Source of the DNA: Nematopogon swammerdamellus
Taxonomy: Eukaryota > Arthropoda > Insecta > Lepidoptera > Adelidae
Direction of reading: 5' to 3'
DNA: 64,000 nucleotides
NCBI GenBank assembly: GCA_946902875.1
Contig: OX336355.1
Span: 9,073,347-9,137,346, forward strand
This document shows, piece by piece, positions 44,017-54,440 of the stretch. The number at the start of each line of letters is the position of its first letter. The first letter of the stretch is position 1. The notes beneath the pieces were generated by a model. The model was not told the DNA's origin and searched no databases. It saw only the letters and a program-made list of their open reading frames with translations. The position numbers and the translations under genes are program-made.

Positions 44017-44289
44017 TATTTTTTTCTCTTCATTTTCGGCTTTGCATTTATTTAATGAGGAAAAATATAAAGAGCGAGTACATGCTTAGTACTACACATA
44101 TAAAGATATTGTATCAAAATTTTGCGGTCCCTAAAATGATAAAATGCACCTGCTACGTGAAAATGTGTGAAAATAGTTTCGGACATTTCGAATAAATATG
44201 ATAAGAGAAAAATCGCTCATTTTGGCTTCACTGAAGTTTCTCTAGCCATCTTCTGAACACCCTCACCGAACTTATGTCTTTCTCAACAG
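44017..44289. other. Cyclase intron, unassigned
   Basis: Ends in a pyrimidine-rich tract and the acceptor 'tctttctcaacag'. Confidence 0.5.
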
Positions 44290-44482
44290 ATCTGTGGCCT
44301 CCCAACTGATCCTCGGTCAGCCGGTGATAGCGGAGACGTACGAACAAGTCACAATCTACTTCAGTGACATTATTGGCTTCACTCAACTCTCTGCGGAGTC
44401 CACACCGCTTGAGGTCGTCGATCTACTGAACGATCTCTACACCAGCTTCGACTCCATCATTGAGAACTTTGATGTCTATAAG
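44290..44482 (+). CDS. Receptor-type guanylate cyclase, cyclase domain exon 1
   Basis: 193 bases between 'ttctcaacag' and GTATGT. Encodes [18 protein letters not shown], then [18 protein letters not shown], and ends with ENFDVYK. The D of F-S-D (codon 44366-44368) is the first of the two aspartates that bind the catalytic metal ions in class III cyclases. The following helix ([17 protein letters not shown]) is strongly conserved. The exon ends in phase 0 exactly before VETIGDAYM, the second metal-binding loop. Confidence 0.95.
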
Positions 44483-45335
44483 GTATGTAATTGATAACAT
44501 CAACTTTAGCCCGTAAATAATTACTTTTTATAGAGGGCTAGCACGGGTGTGGGAAATAGTCCGTCGGATAATTTAGACACAACCTATAACATCGTTCCTT
44601 TCGAAACCACATTCACTGAGGCTCCATGCCAGCTATAAGCTGCATTAGCTAAAGGAAAGACTTGCCTTGAGTTAGATTTCTTGTAACGCTGCGAGACCAA
44701 GCACATGAAATTTAATCATAAATCACTATTAGGAAGCCCTGCTTTTTTTACTTGCCTCAGATATTATGAACACTTGTCTCACTATGGCGTTACACAAATG
44801 AACCTGGACAGAGAAGTAGATACCGCTGGGCATGCGAGGCCAAAAGTACACACCTAACTTTTAAAATAAAATTTCGCAAACTGCATCAGAAAAATCAACT
44901 ACATAACTCGTGGTCCTCAATGGAATTCATCACCCCCCAGCGATCTAACTTATTCGAATTTAACTTTGAAAATTTTCAATCTTTACTCTTTCACAATCTG
45001 GTTTCATAGAGATATCATACATACCTACATAAATATAATGCAGTGGAATGCTCTTAGTACTCGTATGTTAAATAAAGTGAGGAACTATTACTAATGTCAA
45101 AACAAATACATATCGTGTTGATATCAGAAACTTGTTTGGACAGTAATTATGATTTTAATTTTAAAACTATAATACATACAGTGCGCAGAAGTATAAGTTA
45201 TAATATTTTCTGAAACTTTTCTCACTTTTAATGATGTTTAAGTATTTTTTTTTAATCTATCAACTTAAAAGTCGCCATGGGACCGCCATAACCGAATACG
45301 GCTAAAGCCCCAACCTTAAATCAAGGAAAAAAACA
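44483..45335. other. Cyclase intron, unassigned
   Basis: No exon or repeat recognised before the family B copy. Confidence 0.45.
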
Positions 45336-45725
45336 TACCACAAGCTGTATCCCGACAATCTGGTCTATTGTCTGTAGTTCTGCTGTAGGGTCTTCTGGCT
45401 TGAGGCACGTGTACCTATAGTTTTTGGAGTGTAGAGTTGAAGAAAGTTGTCGAACAATACTGAATATAGACTAATCGGTGTTGTGCTGCAAGTACTCTTA
45501 TAAATTACACCACAACACCGACCACCATGCACGATTCGCAAAGTATGCGGCAAGTAGCGAATGGAGACTTATCTTTTGCATGACTCGGTGGAAGGAGCGT
45601 GCCAAGGCGAGAGGTGGCCATCATGTCGCCCTTTGGCACGGCATCTTGGCCTTATCCCACATGCATGGATAGAGATGCAGTGGGGCGATTCTTTTTAAGT
45701 ACCGGCCCCACACGGTACGGTCATA
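45336..45725 (-). repeat. SINE-like family B with inserted sequence
   Basis: 'cataccacaagctgtatcccgacaatctgg' is separated by about 100 bp of foreign sequence from 'taatcggtgttgtgctgcaagtactc'. The copy then continues to 'gtaccggccccacacggtac'. Intronic. Confidence 0.75.
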
Positions 45726-46044
45726 GAAATATCAGACTACAGCAAATATCAGCGCGTGTGGCTAGCCTCTGCCCTGGTCTCACGATTTAACTCATTAATT
45801 CCTCCTCGTTCTGTACACGTCGACTTAAATCACAGCATGCGTTGCAGTCCGCCAACCTGGTAGCATGACCATGATAAACCGGCACAACAATGAACCAAAC
45901 TATAAATCAATAGGATTGTCATCTCTTTTCTAAACCCTAAACCCTAAAATCAATAATTTATTTGTATCTGAGTCTGGTTGGATTAAAAGGACTGGTCTCA
46001 AAATTATGTGAGGAAACTGCCTGGTACGTGACTGCTGGATCACA
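45726..46044. other. Cyclase intron, unassigned
   Basis: No exon or repeat recognised. Confidence 0.4.
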
Positions 46045-46150
46045 CCACATTACACTACACTACACTACACAGCCACCCCAAAACACTATATACTATACCA
46101 CACTACATTACACAATACTACACTACATTGACACTCACTACACACACAAT
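46045..46150. repeat. Degenerate (ACACT)n array
   Basis: Repeated 'acact' and 'actacact' words with interruptions. Intronic. Confidence 0.75.
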
Positions 46151-46411
46151 GTTTGATCCCATTAAGCAATAGTATAATCAAGGAAACAAAATATGGCCAG
46201 ACTGCAATGTATGTATGTCTTATTTTTTATCAGTTTGTGATGATTAGGCTGTATGTTTTCTAACAAATAAATAAATAAATGACAAATCGCTGAGCATGGA
46301 TTCGCGAGGTGTCGTGAATTTGGATGTGCTGACTGCACCAATGGCCCATGGGGGTCGCCACCAATGCCATAAAAAAATGTAACCCTTCAAATATGCTTCA
46401 TCCTTCATCAG

Positions 46412-46586
46412 GTAGAGACGATAGGCGACGCGTACATGGTGGTGTCCGGCCTGCCGATGAGGAATGGCTGCAGACACGCCGTGGAGATCGCCAGAATGTC
46501 CCTAGCGCTGCTGAACAACGCCAGGAGCAAGACCGTGCCGCACCGGAAGGGAGAGAAACTGCTACTGAGGATAGGGATGCATACGG
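46412..46586 (+). CDS. Receptor-type guanylate cyclase, cyclase domain exon 2
   Basis: 175 bases between 'tccttcatcag' and GTAAGT. Encodes [19 protein letters not shown] to [10 protein letters not shown]. The E (codon 46415-46417) is the purine-selecting glutamate that specifies GTP over ATP, and the D (46427-46429) is the second metal-binding aspartate. R-I-G-M-H-T-G is the conserved strand leading into the next exon. One base (G) is carried over. The guanylate cyclase identity, as opposed to adenylate cyclase, rests on this E and the C at 47451. Confidence 0.95.
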
Positions 46587-47406
46587 GTAAGTCTTGTGCT
46601 AAGTCTATACTGTGGTCAGTACTGGTTGCTACCAATCTACCAATAATCTTACAAGGGACAAATCACGCAATGACATTCCAATACTTTGGTTTTCAAAATG
46701 TGTTAAGTAAGCAACTTCAGCCAAGTGAACGACCTGACGTATGTCCACTCTTTTCAGTAATTTGAAGCCAAATATATAGTTGACATTAGTTTACCTTAAA
46801 ATATACGCCCCTCAACGAATGTTCGTGAGTCACCGGTTTTTTAGGCCAGTTAGGTCATCTTAGTAGCGGTATATCAAAATACAAAGCATTAGGCCAAAGT
46901 TCTGCAATAAAATAAGCCCTGACATTAAAAACGCCGAATCATTTAACGGTTTTGTTAGTAGACTGAAACGCCCTCTGGTGGAGAAGGCATAAGTACTATT
47001 CGGTCGAGGAATTCCTTAACGAATGAGTTTTTGCTTTGTTTTGTACGCCAAATTTTGTAACTTAATGTTTTATTTATATGCACGTGTTTACATGCAAATT
47101 TTATTTTAAATTATTTATTAATATTGTAGGTAAATTATGTTTTATTGAACGTTTGTAAAATTTTAAAATTGGTATATTAAATTGATATGATTGTATGGAA
47201 CAAACATGTAAAATAATTACTTCTATATGAGTTAAATCAATAAAATTTATTAATATATATCATAATATTATATTCTATTCATATCTGGTTTAAGTACATT
47301 TATATATTCAAAGCGATCAAGCTCCTCGGCAGAACCCCATAAAGTCCTTGGAGTACACCGCCTCCGAAAGATACCTCACAATTTATTATTATATTATTTC
47401 CACCAG
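46587..47406. other. Cyclase intron, no repeat recognised
   Basis: AT-rich, and one of the few introns here without an identified element. Confidence 0.5.
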
Positions 47407-47597
47407 GACCCTGCGTGGCTGGTGTGGTGGGACTCAAAATGCCTCGGTACTGCCTGTTTGGAGATACTGTTAACACAGCCTCCCGCATGGAGTCCCACGG
47501 GGAGGCACACAAGATCCACGTCAGTCCCAAAACTAAGGAGGTGCTGGACATCTTCGACTCCTTCGAACTCGAGTGTCGGGGGGAAATCACCATGAAG
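47407..47597 (+). CDS. Receptor-type guanylate cyclase, cyclase domain exon 3
   Basis: 191 bases between 'tttccaccag' and GTACCT. Encodes [20 protein letters not shown], then [11 protein letters not shown] and the domain's last strands. C in R-Y-C-L-F-G-D (codon 47451-47453) is the second guanine-selecting residue. N (47472-47474) and R (47484-47486) of N-T-A-S-R are the ribose/transition-state residues. With the two aspartates in the earlier exons the active site is complete, so the enzyme should be catalytically competent as a homodimer. Ends in phase 0. Confidence 0.95.
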
Positions 47598-47733
47598 GTA
47601 CCTACTCGTTTTTTATATGAACTTTGAGGACTTCGGAAATAATTATAGAAAGAAACATATAACTCTGGAATACACCCCCTGATCCCAAACGTAGTTATTT
47701 ATTTTATATATTGAAATTATTTTGCAATTGTAG

Positions 47734-48252
47734 GGAAAAGGCCCCATGACAACTTACTGGCTGATCGGCGAGAAGCAACCCCAGACCATCGAGCCGCAGA
47801 GTTCCTTCGAAGACGAACTGCACTTCCGAGAACAAACGATCTACACCAAACCGAGCATCGTGTTCCAGGGTCCCGATAGCCCAGCAGTGTCCACCACCAG
47901 TCCCAATCACATGGCTGATCAGACGAACCACAATCATAATAAATCTATAGAACTCCACAACGAACGAGAAAGAATCAAGCATGAAATAGCTACTTTTGTA
48001 GCTAAGGATCTCATTAATAACATTGATAATGCGGTCAAGGAATTTCGCAAGTCTCAAAGCAGTCAATCTTTTCTGACCAACAGTGGAACGAAAACCCTAT
48101 GCAACGGCAACGACAAGGGACTCATAACCCCAACTTACGACAGAGAATTGGTTATTAGTAAGGGAAAAGTCCGAGACGTCGTGAACAGGTTCAACAGCTG
48201 CATTCTGAGCAACGCCACAGATGTAGCTAATACTAAGATGACGAAGAACTAA
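47734..48252 (+). CDS. Receptor-type guanylate cyclase, last exon with C-terminal tail
   Basis: Starts after 'tgcaattgtag' with GKGPMTTYWLIGE, the end of the cyclase domain, and continues about 155 residues to TAA at 48250-48252. The tail is polar (Ser, Thr, Asn, His, Gln-rich), with an Asn/His cluster (NHNHN) and a charged helix-like segment (ERERIKHEIATFVAKDLI). I recognise no domain in it; tails of insect receptor guanylate cyclases vary widely. Codon use differs from the AT-rich flanks and the frame is uninterrupted, supporting real coding sequence throughout. Confidence 0.93.
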   Translation, partial: GKGPMTTYWLIGEKQPQTIEPQSSFEDELHFREQTIYTKPSIVFQGPDSPAVSTTSPNHMADQTNHNHNKSIELHNERERIKHEIATFVAKDLINNIDNAVKEFRKSQSSQSFLTNSGTKTLCNGNDKGLITPTYDRELVISKGKVRDVVNRFNSCILSNATDVANTKMTKN

Positions 48253-48573
48253 AATTTTAATTTAAAATTAAGTTTTACTTAATCGACTATATAATTTATA
48301 TAGGGTCCGAAAGCGAAGTTTTCGACTATCCCACTTCTAGTCCGTGTTCCTTTTCGACGGGATCCAAAAATGTGGACGTAGTCCAAAATTTATGAAATCG
48401 TTAAAAACTTAAATTGATTTTATTCTTAGTCAAGTTGTCGCTTTACAGTGTAATAGTGTATTAAAAGATGTATTATTTGTGCCAAAGATATTAATATTTT
48501 TTTAATGTGTTCTTATATTATTGAATTTTCCAAAGATCTCTAGTCGCCTGTGATGTTTCTTTAGTTAAATAAA
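48253..48573 (+). other. Cyclase 3' untranslated region with polyadenylation signal
   Basis: AT-rich sequence after the stop codon. AATAAA occurs at 48568-48573 ('gttaaataaatag'). Other A/T-rich signals lie further downstream, so the true end needs transcript data. Confidence 0.5.
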
Positions 48574-49600
48574 TAGTATATATACAATGATATACAAACT
48601 GTTAAACGTGTGTGAATAGTCTAGCTTTATTTTTAATTTTTAATGTTATATAAAACAAAGTTAAAATCTAGTCAATGTGATGGAAGGATAGTATAAGAAT
48701 TAGTGAAGATGTACTTTTAAAACAAAGGAAATTACTCATAATTTATTTCGATATAGATATGTACATATTATGCATACAAGTTACCCAATCCATTTAGGGC
48801 AAATTGATATATTTCGGAATTAAATACCTATGTAATCTCTAAATTATAGATATACGTAATGTTATGAATTTTATAGCTGAAAAAAAAATGGACCATTTCA
48901 CTCTGTAGTATGTTAAACGTATGAACTCCTACGTACTACCTACCACCACTACCACTTGATTAACAATGTTAGTCTATGGTTTCTTTATTTCTTCACTATA
49001 ATATTAAAATGTACTTATTCTATAGACTACTTCAGCTACGGGTAAACCTTAGATATTTAGATATTGTATTGTAAATACACATAACATTAGACTCTTAGTG
49101 TTTCTACAATATTTTGTACCACGCCTACTTTAGGAGAACCCTTCAACCCTTGAGCATTTTATCACATTCCCTAGGTACCTTTATGTTCCGAATTTCTTCT
49201 CCCGCGTACAGTAAGGCACAGATGAAAGTATTCATTTTGAACTACGCGAAGAATGTGTGTATCGCGTGCGAAAGAGACGTCCGTAGGTGAAACCACTTCA
49301 CCTTCAAGGTTGCCCGGCGCATGTGCAAGTTGATTGCGGAGAGCTAAGCCCGGGGCATACGGGCGCTTGAGTTCTCTTCGCTTGGGTTCCCGCTCTTTTG
49401 CGGCCTTCCTACTGAGCGTAACTGTACGTGCGAGACATTGTATGTACGAGTCTAGAATAATTTTGTAATGATATTCCAATTTTATTAGTGCTGTTATAAG
49501 GCTGTAATAAGTTTGTGTAAAACGAAATCTGTAACTTAGAAGATTGTGTTAGATAAAGGAATTCTCAATTGAAAAAAATATTCTCCTTTTTTATTTCCAA
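48574..49600. other. No gene recognised downstream of the cyclase
   Basis: May include further 3' untranslated sequence. The minus-strand 102-codon frame at 49171-49479 shows no known motif. Confidence 0.4.
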
Positions 49601-49601
49601 C

Positions 49602-49830
49602 TAGCTTATGCCCACGACTTCGTTAGCATGATAAAAGAAAAGGACAATGTAAGTCACGAAGGGCGAGGCCGAAATCCGAGCTTCTTTCAGGTAAACGATA
49701 TAAGTACTCTGCAGTAGAGCACTTAAGTTATTAAGGATTTATTACTAAGGACGAGGCTGAAGGCCGAGCTACATTCACGAAAGCGATATAGGTACTCTCT
49801 CGAAGAAAGTAAGTCACTAACCAATGTACC
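49602..49830 (-). mobile_element. Helitron 3' end (reversed) with GGCCGAAGGCC units
   Basis: 'aactagcttatgcccacgacttcg' is a reversed Helitron end. It is followed by 'gggcgaggccgaaatccgag' and 'gacgaggctgaaggccgagct', two diverged units of the 70-bp array found in the 2.3-kb Helitrons, with 'gaagaaagtaagtcacta' between. Confidence 0.6.
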
Positions 49831-50214
49831 TACTTACATTATTAATTACTTGCTTGACTTGGTAATCGTTACAAGTTATAACGAAAACAGAAAGAATGCA
49901 AGGTCTGATTGTACGAAATTAACCTTTCGTTCCATATTTTTCGAAATTTGAATTTAAAATTCCCGCCGCAGAGCCAATGCAACGCCAGGTCGCATTGCAT
50001 GCGGCCTACCTTTCACGTGTCGCCTTTCTTGACATGAAATTTTCAAGCACGTAAGGTTTCTGTAATGCAGCTCGTTTTCGTGTATATTTACGACAAGCCT
50101 GATGTGAACTTGCACAGTACTTGCAATGAACTGGAGTGCATCGACTGAGAAACCATTTATTATACGCTTGATTTCAAGCAACGTTACAAAACTAGTAACG
50201 TCAGTAAAACTCAC
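49831..50214. other. No gene recognised
   Basis: Unassigned. Confidence 0.35.
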
Positions 50215-50641
50215 TTTTTTTTTTATGGAAACTGGCACGGTTGGCTACATCACCTACAACATCCGTGATGTCAGCCCATAATACCGGGTGAACTTGGTGC
50301 CATGTTAGTGCTTCCCTTCGATAGTGCCGGCTACACTGAACTGGACGGAAAACACAAACTATTTACATAGCCGTTTCGACCGACGTTTCATTCAGTGCGG
50401 TGGTACCAACCCGGGCGGGTTGGACCCTACCACCTAGTAAGGTAAGAAGGGCCCTACCCTTCTTACCTTACTAGGTGGTAGGGTGGTAGGTGGCTTACCT
50501 ACAGTTTTACGAGGAATTCGAACCACGGTCAGCCTCCAACGGTCGAGCGGTCACCCATCCAAGTACTGACCGCGCGCAGCGTTGCTTAACAATCAATAGC
50601 AACAGTGGACTGTCTGCACCACTGAGCTATCGAGGCTGACA
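50215..50641 (-). mobile_element. SINE family A, complete copy with chimeric head
   Basis: The best copy of family A. Read on the minus strand from 50641: 'cctcgatagctcagtgg' (tRNA A-box-like), then 'gttaagcaacgctgcgcgcgg' and 'cagtacttggatgggtgacc', which match the internal control region of 5S rRNA, then 'ggttcgaattcc' (B-box-like). A shared SINE body and A-tail follow. It also carries an inverted duplication at about 50427-50484. It may still be an RNA polymerase III template. Confidence 0.88.
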
Positions 50642-50835
50642 AGACACATGGTTTATTACGTAACTTTTACAGTAGTGTTACAATCGAGGTTACAATACAA
50701 TTAGTTTAACATTGATATGGGAATAACTAGAAAATAACTACTAATTAAACATTTTCAATTTCATGTCATAAAATTAACATAAAAGTGTAAGTGATTAAAA
50801 TTATCCCTTAAATTAAAATACATTAGGTAAGTCAT

Positions 50836-51165
50836 TTTTAGGGTTCCGTATCCGTCGTAATTACTAAGCCTACGCCGTCTGTCTGTCTGTCTGTCCGAGG
50901 GCTGTATCTGTGCAGCCCGGGTTGTTACCACCGCACTGAATGAAACGTCGGTCGAAACGGCTATGTAACTAGTTCGCGTTTTCCGTCCAGTTCTGTGTAG
51001 CCGGCACGACCGAAGGGAAGCACTGACATGGCACCTAGTTCACCCGGTGTTATTGGCTAACATCACGGATGTTGTAGGTGATGTAGCCAACTGTGTCAGT
51101 TTCCACAAAAAAAAAAAACAATCTCTTGAACCGAATAGGTGGCCGATATAACAACAAATAATAAA
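50836..51165. repeat. Family G repeat split by a SINE
   Basis: 50836-50911 has the G start ('tagggttccgtatccgtcg', TGTC block, 'gagggctgtatct'). 51120-51165 resumes with 'atctcttgaaccgaataggtgg' and 'aacaacaaataataaaaat'. A SINE A lies between, with 'atct' on both sides as a possible target duplication. Confidence 0.8.
50912..51119 (+). mobile_element. SINE family A, 5'-truncated, nested in family G
   Basis: 'gcagcccgggttgttaccacc' to 'gtgtcagtttccac' and an A-run of more than ten. Confidence 0.85.
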
Positions 51166-51686
51166 AATATGGAAAAGTGTATGCGCACCATCTACCGAAA
51201 ACAGTTTGAAGCATTTTAACTCATCATGAATTTTAACTAATATGAAGAATTCCATAAAACACGCCATAGTTGGTGTGAGTGGCGCTGACCATGACATGGC
51301 GATACGGAAACCTGGCTGATTTTTTAAATCAATACAATACATTAAATTAGGTAGTATAATGTCGTCGAAAAAAGACGGATTCAATTTTTTTTATTCAGAT
51401 TCATATTCTAGTTTTAAATCGAAGTTCAGTTGCGATTTCATAAAAAACACATCCCAAAAGTTAGTTAGAATAGAATGCCTCTCAGCACTAAGCACGCCTA
51501 TTGTACCTAATTTGTACGAATTGGTGTCCAATAAAGAATATATTACATTCAATTAAAGTAAGTATTCAACTACTGATGAATGTTAGCTTGCAGACAGGTT
51601 GCAGTACCAAAAGAACGAAATTTGAATGCTCATTTGTGATTTGAATGTCCGACTTTTAACATCGAGGTCGGTGCCCTAACCACTAG
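51166..51686. other. No gene recognised
   Basis: A 65-codon frame at 51359-51556 has no motif. Unassigned. Confidence 0.35.
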
Positions 51687-52150
51687 GTTTTTTTTAATGT
51701 AATCCGGTATGGGTGGCGTGCCTTGGGCGAGGCATATGTCCAGCAGTGGACCGATACAGGCTGATGATGATGATGATGGGTGGCTGAGTCGGAGGGGCCA
51801 AAGCACATGCTCCGACCAGCCAATATCACCTCCGAGAAGGTAGGTGCCATACCGGAGACTTCCCTGGATTGATGGCTATACTGGACTAGAGGAGAACACA
51901 ACCGAGGCTGCTATGCGGCCGTCTTGCATCCAGTACGGTGGTAGCAACCCAGTCGGCTACAATTTGAGCCTATCACCTTGTAAGGGGCAAGGGAAGGGAC
52001 CTACAGTCTTACACCGGTTCCGAACGGTGAAGCAGCAGGTGTAGGTATGCACGTAATTTTTTTTCGTCAGAAAAAACTCATTGCTACACGCCGACCGGAT
52101 TCGAACCTCGGACCTCTCGCACGAGAAGCCGATGCCCAAACCACTCGGCC
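51687..52150 (-). mobile_element. SINE family C, full length, with LINE insertion
   Basis: A complete C copy including head (52080-52150). It is interrupted at 51718-51776 by the RTE LINE tail 'gccttgggcgaggcatatg' to (GAT)n, flanked by TGGGTGGC (51710-51717 and 51777-51784). Confidence 0.88.
51718..51776 (+). mobile_element. RTE-type LINE, very short 3' end
   Basis: The same 3' end as at 21087-21149, 5'-truncated to about 59 bp, with an 8-bp target duplication. It shows that SINE C was already in place when RTE was active. Confidence 0.8.
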
Positions 52151-52720
52151 ACTTATCACTTTTTGAACTTGTAAAGGCTGATGTGAACATCCCAGAATAG
52201 GCTTTCACAAAGGGTTATTCCGCGTGAGTGAGGCAAACGTGGCTGATATGGATGGAAGGAGTAACACACCTTCCCCGGGCCGTATCCCTACATTGTTGCC
52301 TCAAAGCGGGAATTATTCAAATCAGTACAACGTAGTCATGTATTATTCAGTGACTCTTCGTCGACATTCGACTCCCATTTTGAATAAGACTTCACTAAGT
52401 TTACACTGGCAAGCGTGTAAGTATAAAAATGCAAGTGTTAGCTAAGTAGAAAAAGTGTTTGGAAAAGTACAAGATAGCATTGGAGCACCCGACATGTACT
52501 TAACATAATAATTTAATAACTCAGTTATGAAGGGGTTGAACAACATGCGAATATACGATTCATTTTAATATTTATTTAGGTTACCATATTTGGGTTAAGT
52601 TATTTAGTTTACCTTTGCTTATATTTACATGAAAATATATTGCATACATGCTATTATGATGGGACCTTTTGAAAATTAGTATAAAATTATACGCGCGTCT
52701 GCGACCCACCGCGTCCCACT
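52151..52720. other. No gene recognised
   Basis: The 73-codon frame at 52224-52445 has no motif. Unassigned. Confidence 0.35.
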
Positions 52721-52928
52721 GACACGGTTGGCTATATCACCTACTGATATCCGTGACGTCAACCCATAACACCTTGGTGAGCTAGGTGTCATCTCAGTGC
52801 TTCCCTTCGGTCGTGCCGGCTACAATGAACTGGACGGAAAACACGAACTATTGACATAGCCGTTTCACACGACCTTTCATTCAGAGCGGTGGTAGCAACC
52901 CGGGCGGGTTAAACCCTACAACCTAGTA
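52721..52928 (-). mobile_element. SINE family A, 3' half
   Basis: 'gacacggttggctatatcacc' to 'gggttaaaccctacaacctagtag', without A-tail or head. Confidence 0.8.
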
Positions 52929-53092
52929 GTACATACAATACGTACATACAGAAAATATTTTTTCTAAAAATCGTAACGTTTGGTTTTAGTATCATACATA
53001 GAGTCTACAGACGCAGTATTTCATAAAACAAAGTAACTTACTCCATGAGCATCCCCTACATTATTTATTATTGTAGGCATATTATTTACTCG
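52929..53092 (-). repeat. Dispersed repeat family F, partial
   Basis: 'catacagaaaatatt', 'catacatagagtctacagacgc' and 'cttactccatgagcatcccctac' match 58570-58700 and, reversed, 3880-4000. Confidence 0.8.
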
Positions 53093-53334
53093 TAATAAAA
53101 AATTGTCTTGTTGGATGCTAATAATAACTTGTTATTGTTTGCCCTGTCTGTATCTCGAGATTATGTTTGAGACGGTAGATTGAATAAATAAACTTTATGA
53201 AAGGATAATGAAGAAGCTTGAAGCTGTTACAGACATACAGACCGACAGATGTGCCGACCAGACCGACACCTACCCGACTTAGAGAACCTCCTCCATCGTG
53301 CGTGACCGGCAATTGAACCACTATTAGAAACAAA
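53093..53334. other. No gene recognised
   Basis: Unassigned. Confidence 0.35.
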
Positions 53335-54440
53335 CTGGCCAAGTGCAAGTCGGACTCGCGCACCGAGCGAGGGCTCCGTACCACTGCGTAAGCGGGCTGG
53401 TTTTTAGGTTTCCGTATCCCAGACGGAAGCCTATTATTAAGACTCCGTCGTCCGTCCGTCCGTTGAAACTTTCACAGAATATGCGTTACAATGGCGCGGC
53501 GGATGAAACAACAAATAAGAAAAATAAGAAAAAGTTAAAAATTAAGGGAGGCCCCCATACAAGAAACATTTTATTGAAATAGATTAGTCACACTATTTAA
53601 TAACAGATGGCGCAAACGACTTTTATAATTGCATGCATTGTTAGGAGCTGCCATTTTACCACCGTAAAGTGCTATCGACCTCATTGAGGCGTCTCTAAAA
53701 GATAGCCGCTTCTTAATCTTTGGTCGTTCCAAAAAAATAATTTTCAGAAGTTTAATGTTTGACAGATCACTTTTAAAAAATAAAGTGACGTTACTATGGT
53801 AACAGCTGCCAGTGGGCAAACATGAAGACCTGTTTTACATAACATAAACATTAATATATCTGATAAGTTCAAATTCGAAGACCATGCCACCTGAGCGGAT
53901 AGGCGGATATTATTGATAGCGGATAGATACGGAAACCTTCGGGCGCGAGTAAAACTCGCACTTGACAGATTTTTATTATAATTTGTTGTTTTACTTTAGA
54001 GTTTGCACTATAATCACACCACATTTGATGCTTGTATGTATTACCGTTTTTACGATAGAGCAAAACAAAACAAAAAATAACCATAGGTTCTTTTTAATAC
54101 CCTAACTATACTTAAAAATCTGTCAAGTGCGAGTTTTTTTTACTCGCGCACGGAGGTTTCCGTATCTATCCGCTATCAATAATATCCGCCTATCTTTTGT
54201 CTTTCAACAATGCAATGTACAAAAGCCTGTGGCGTCATTTATTATTAAGTAGCGTGACTAATCGATTTTTCGCACGTTTGTTTTATGGGACCCCCCCTTA
54301 ATTTTTAACATTTTATTTTTTTCATTATTTGTTGTTATATCCGCCATAGTAACACATAAGCTCACATAATCTGTGATTTTTTTTTTTATATTTTGTAATT
54401 CTGTGCGGTAGGCTTCCGTACGGATGCGGAACCGTAAAAA
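53335..54440. repeat. Two inverted family G copies forming a palindrome of about 1 kb
   Basis: 53335-53582 and 54287-54440 are G copies in opposite orientation. Between them, 53898-53973 ('gataggcggatattattgatagc' to 'ctcgcacttgacagattttt') is almost perfectly mirrored by 54113-54194. 'agattagtcac' and 'gtgactaatcg' also mirror. The left arm carries about 235 bp (53650-53890) that the right lacks. Confidence 0.75.

Noticed and set aside
5406..45790. Many frames of 60-90 codons in family A, B and C repeats (for example 5406, 18912, 33217, 45599, 51844)
   Set aside because: They recur wherever the repeats occur, in varying frames, and are not proteins.
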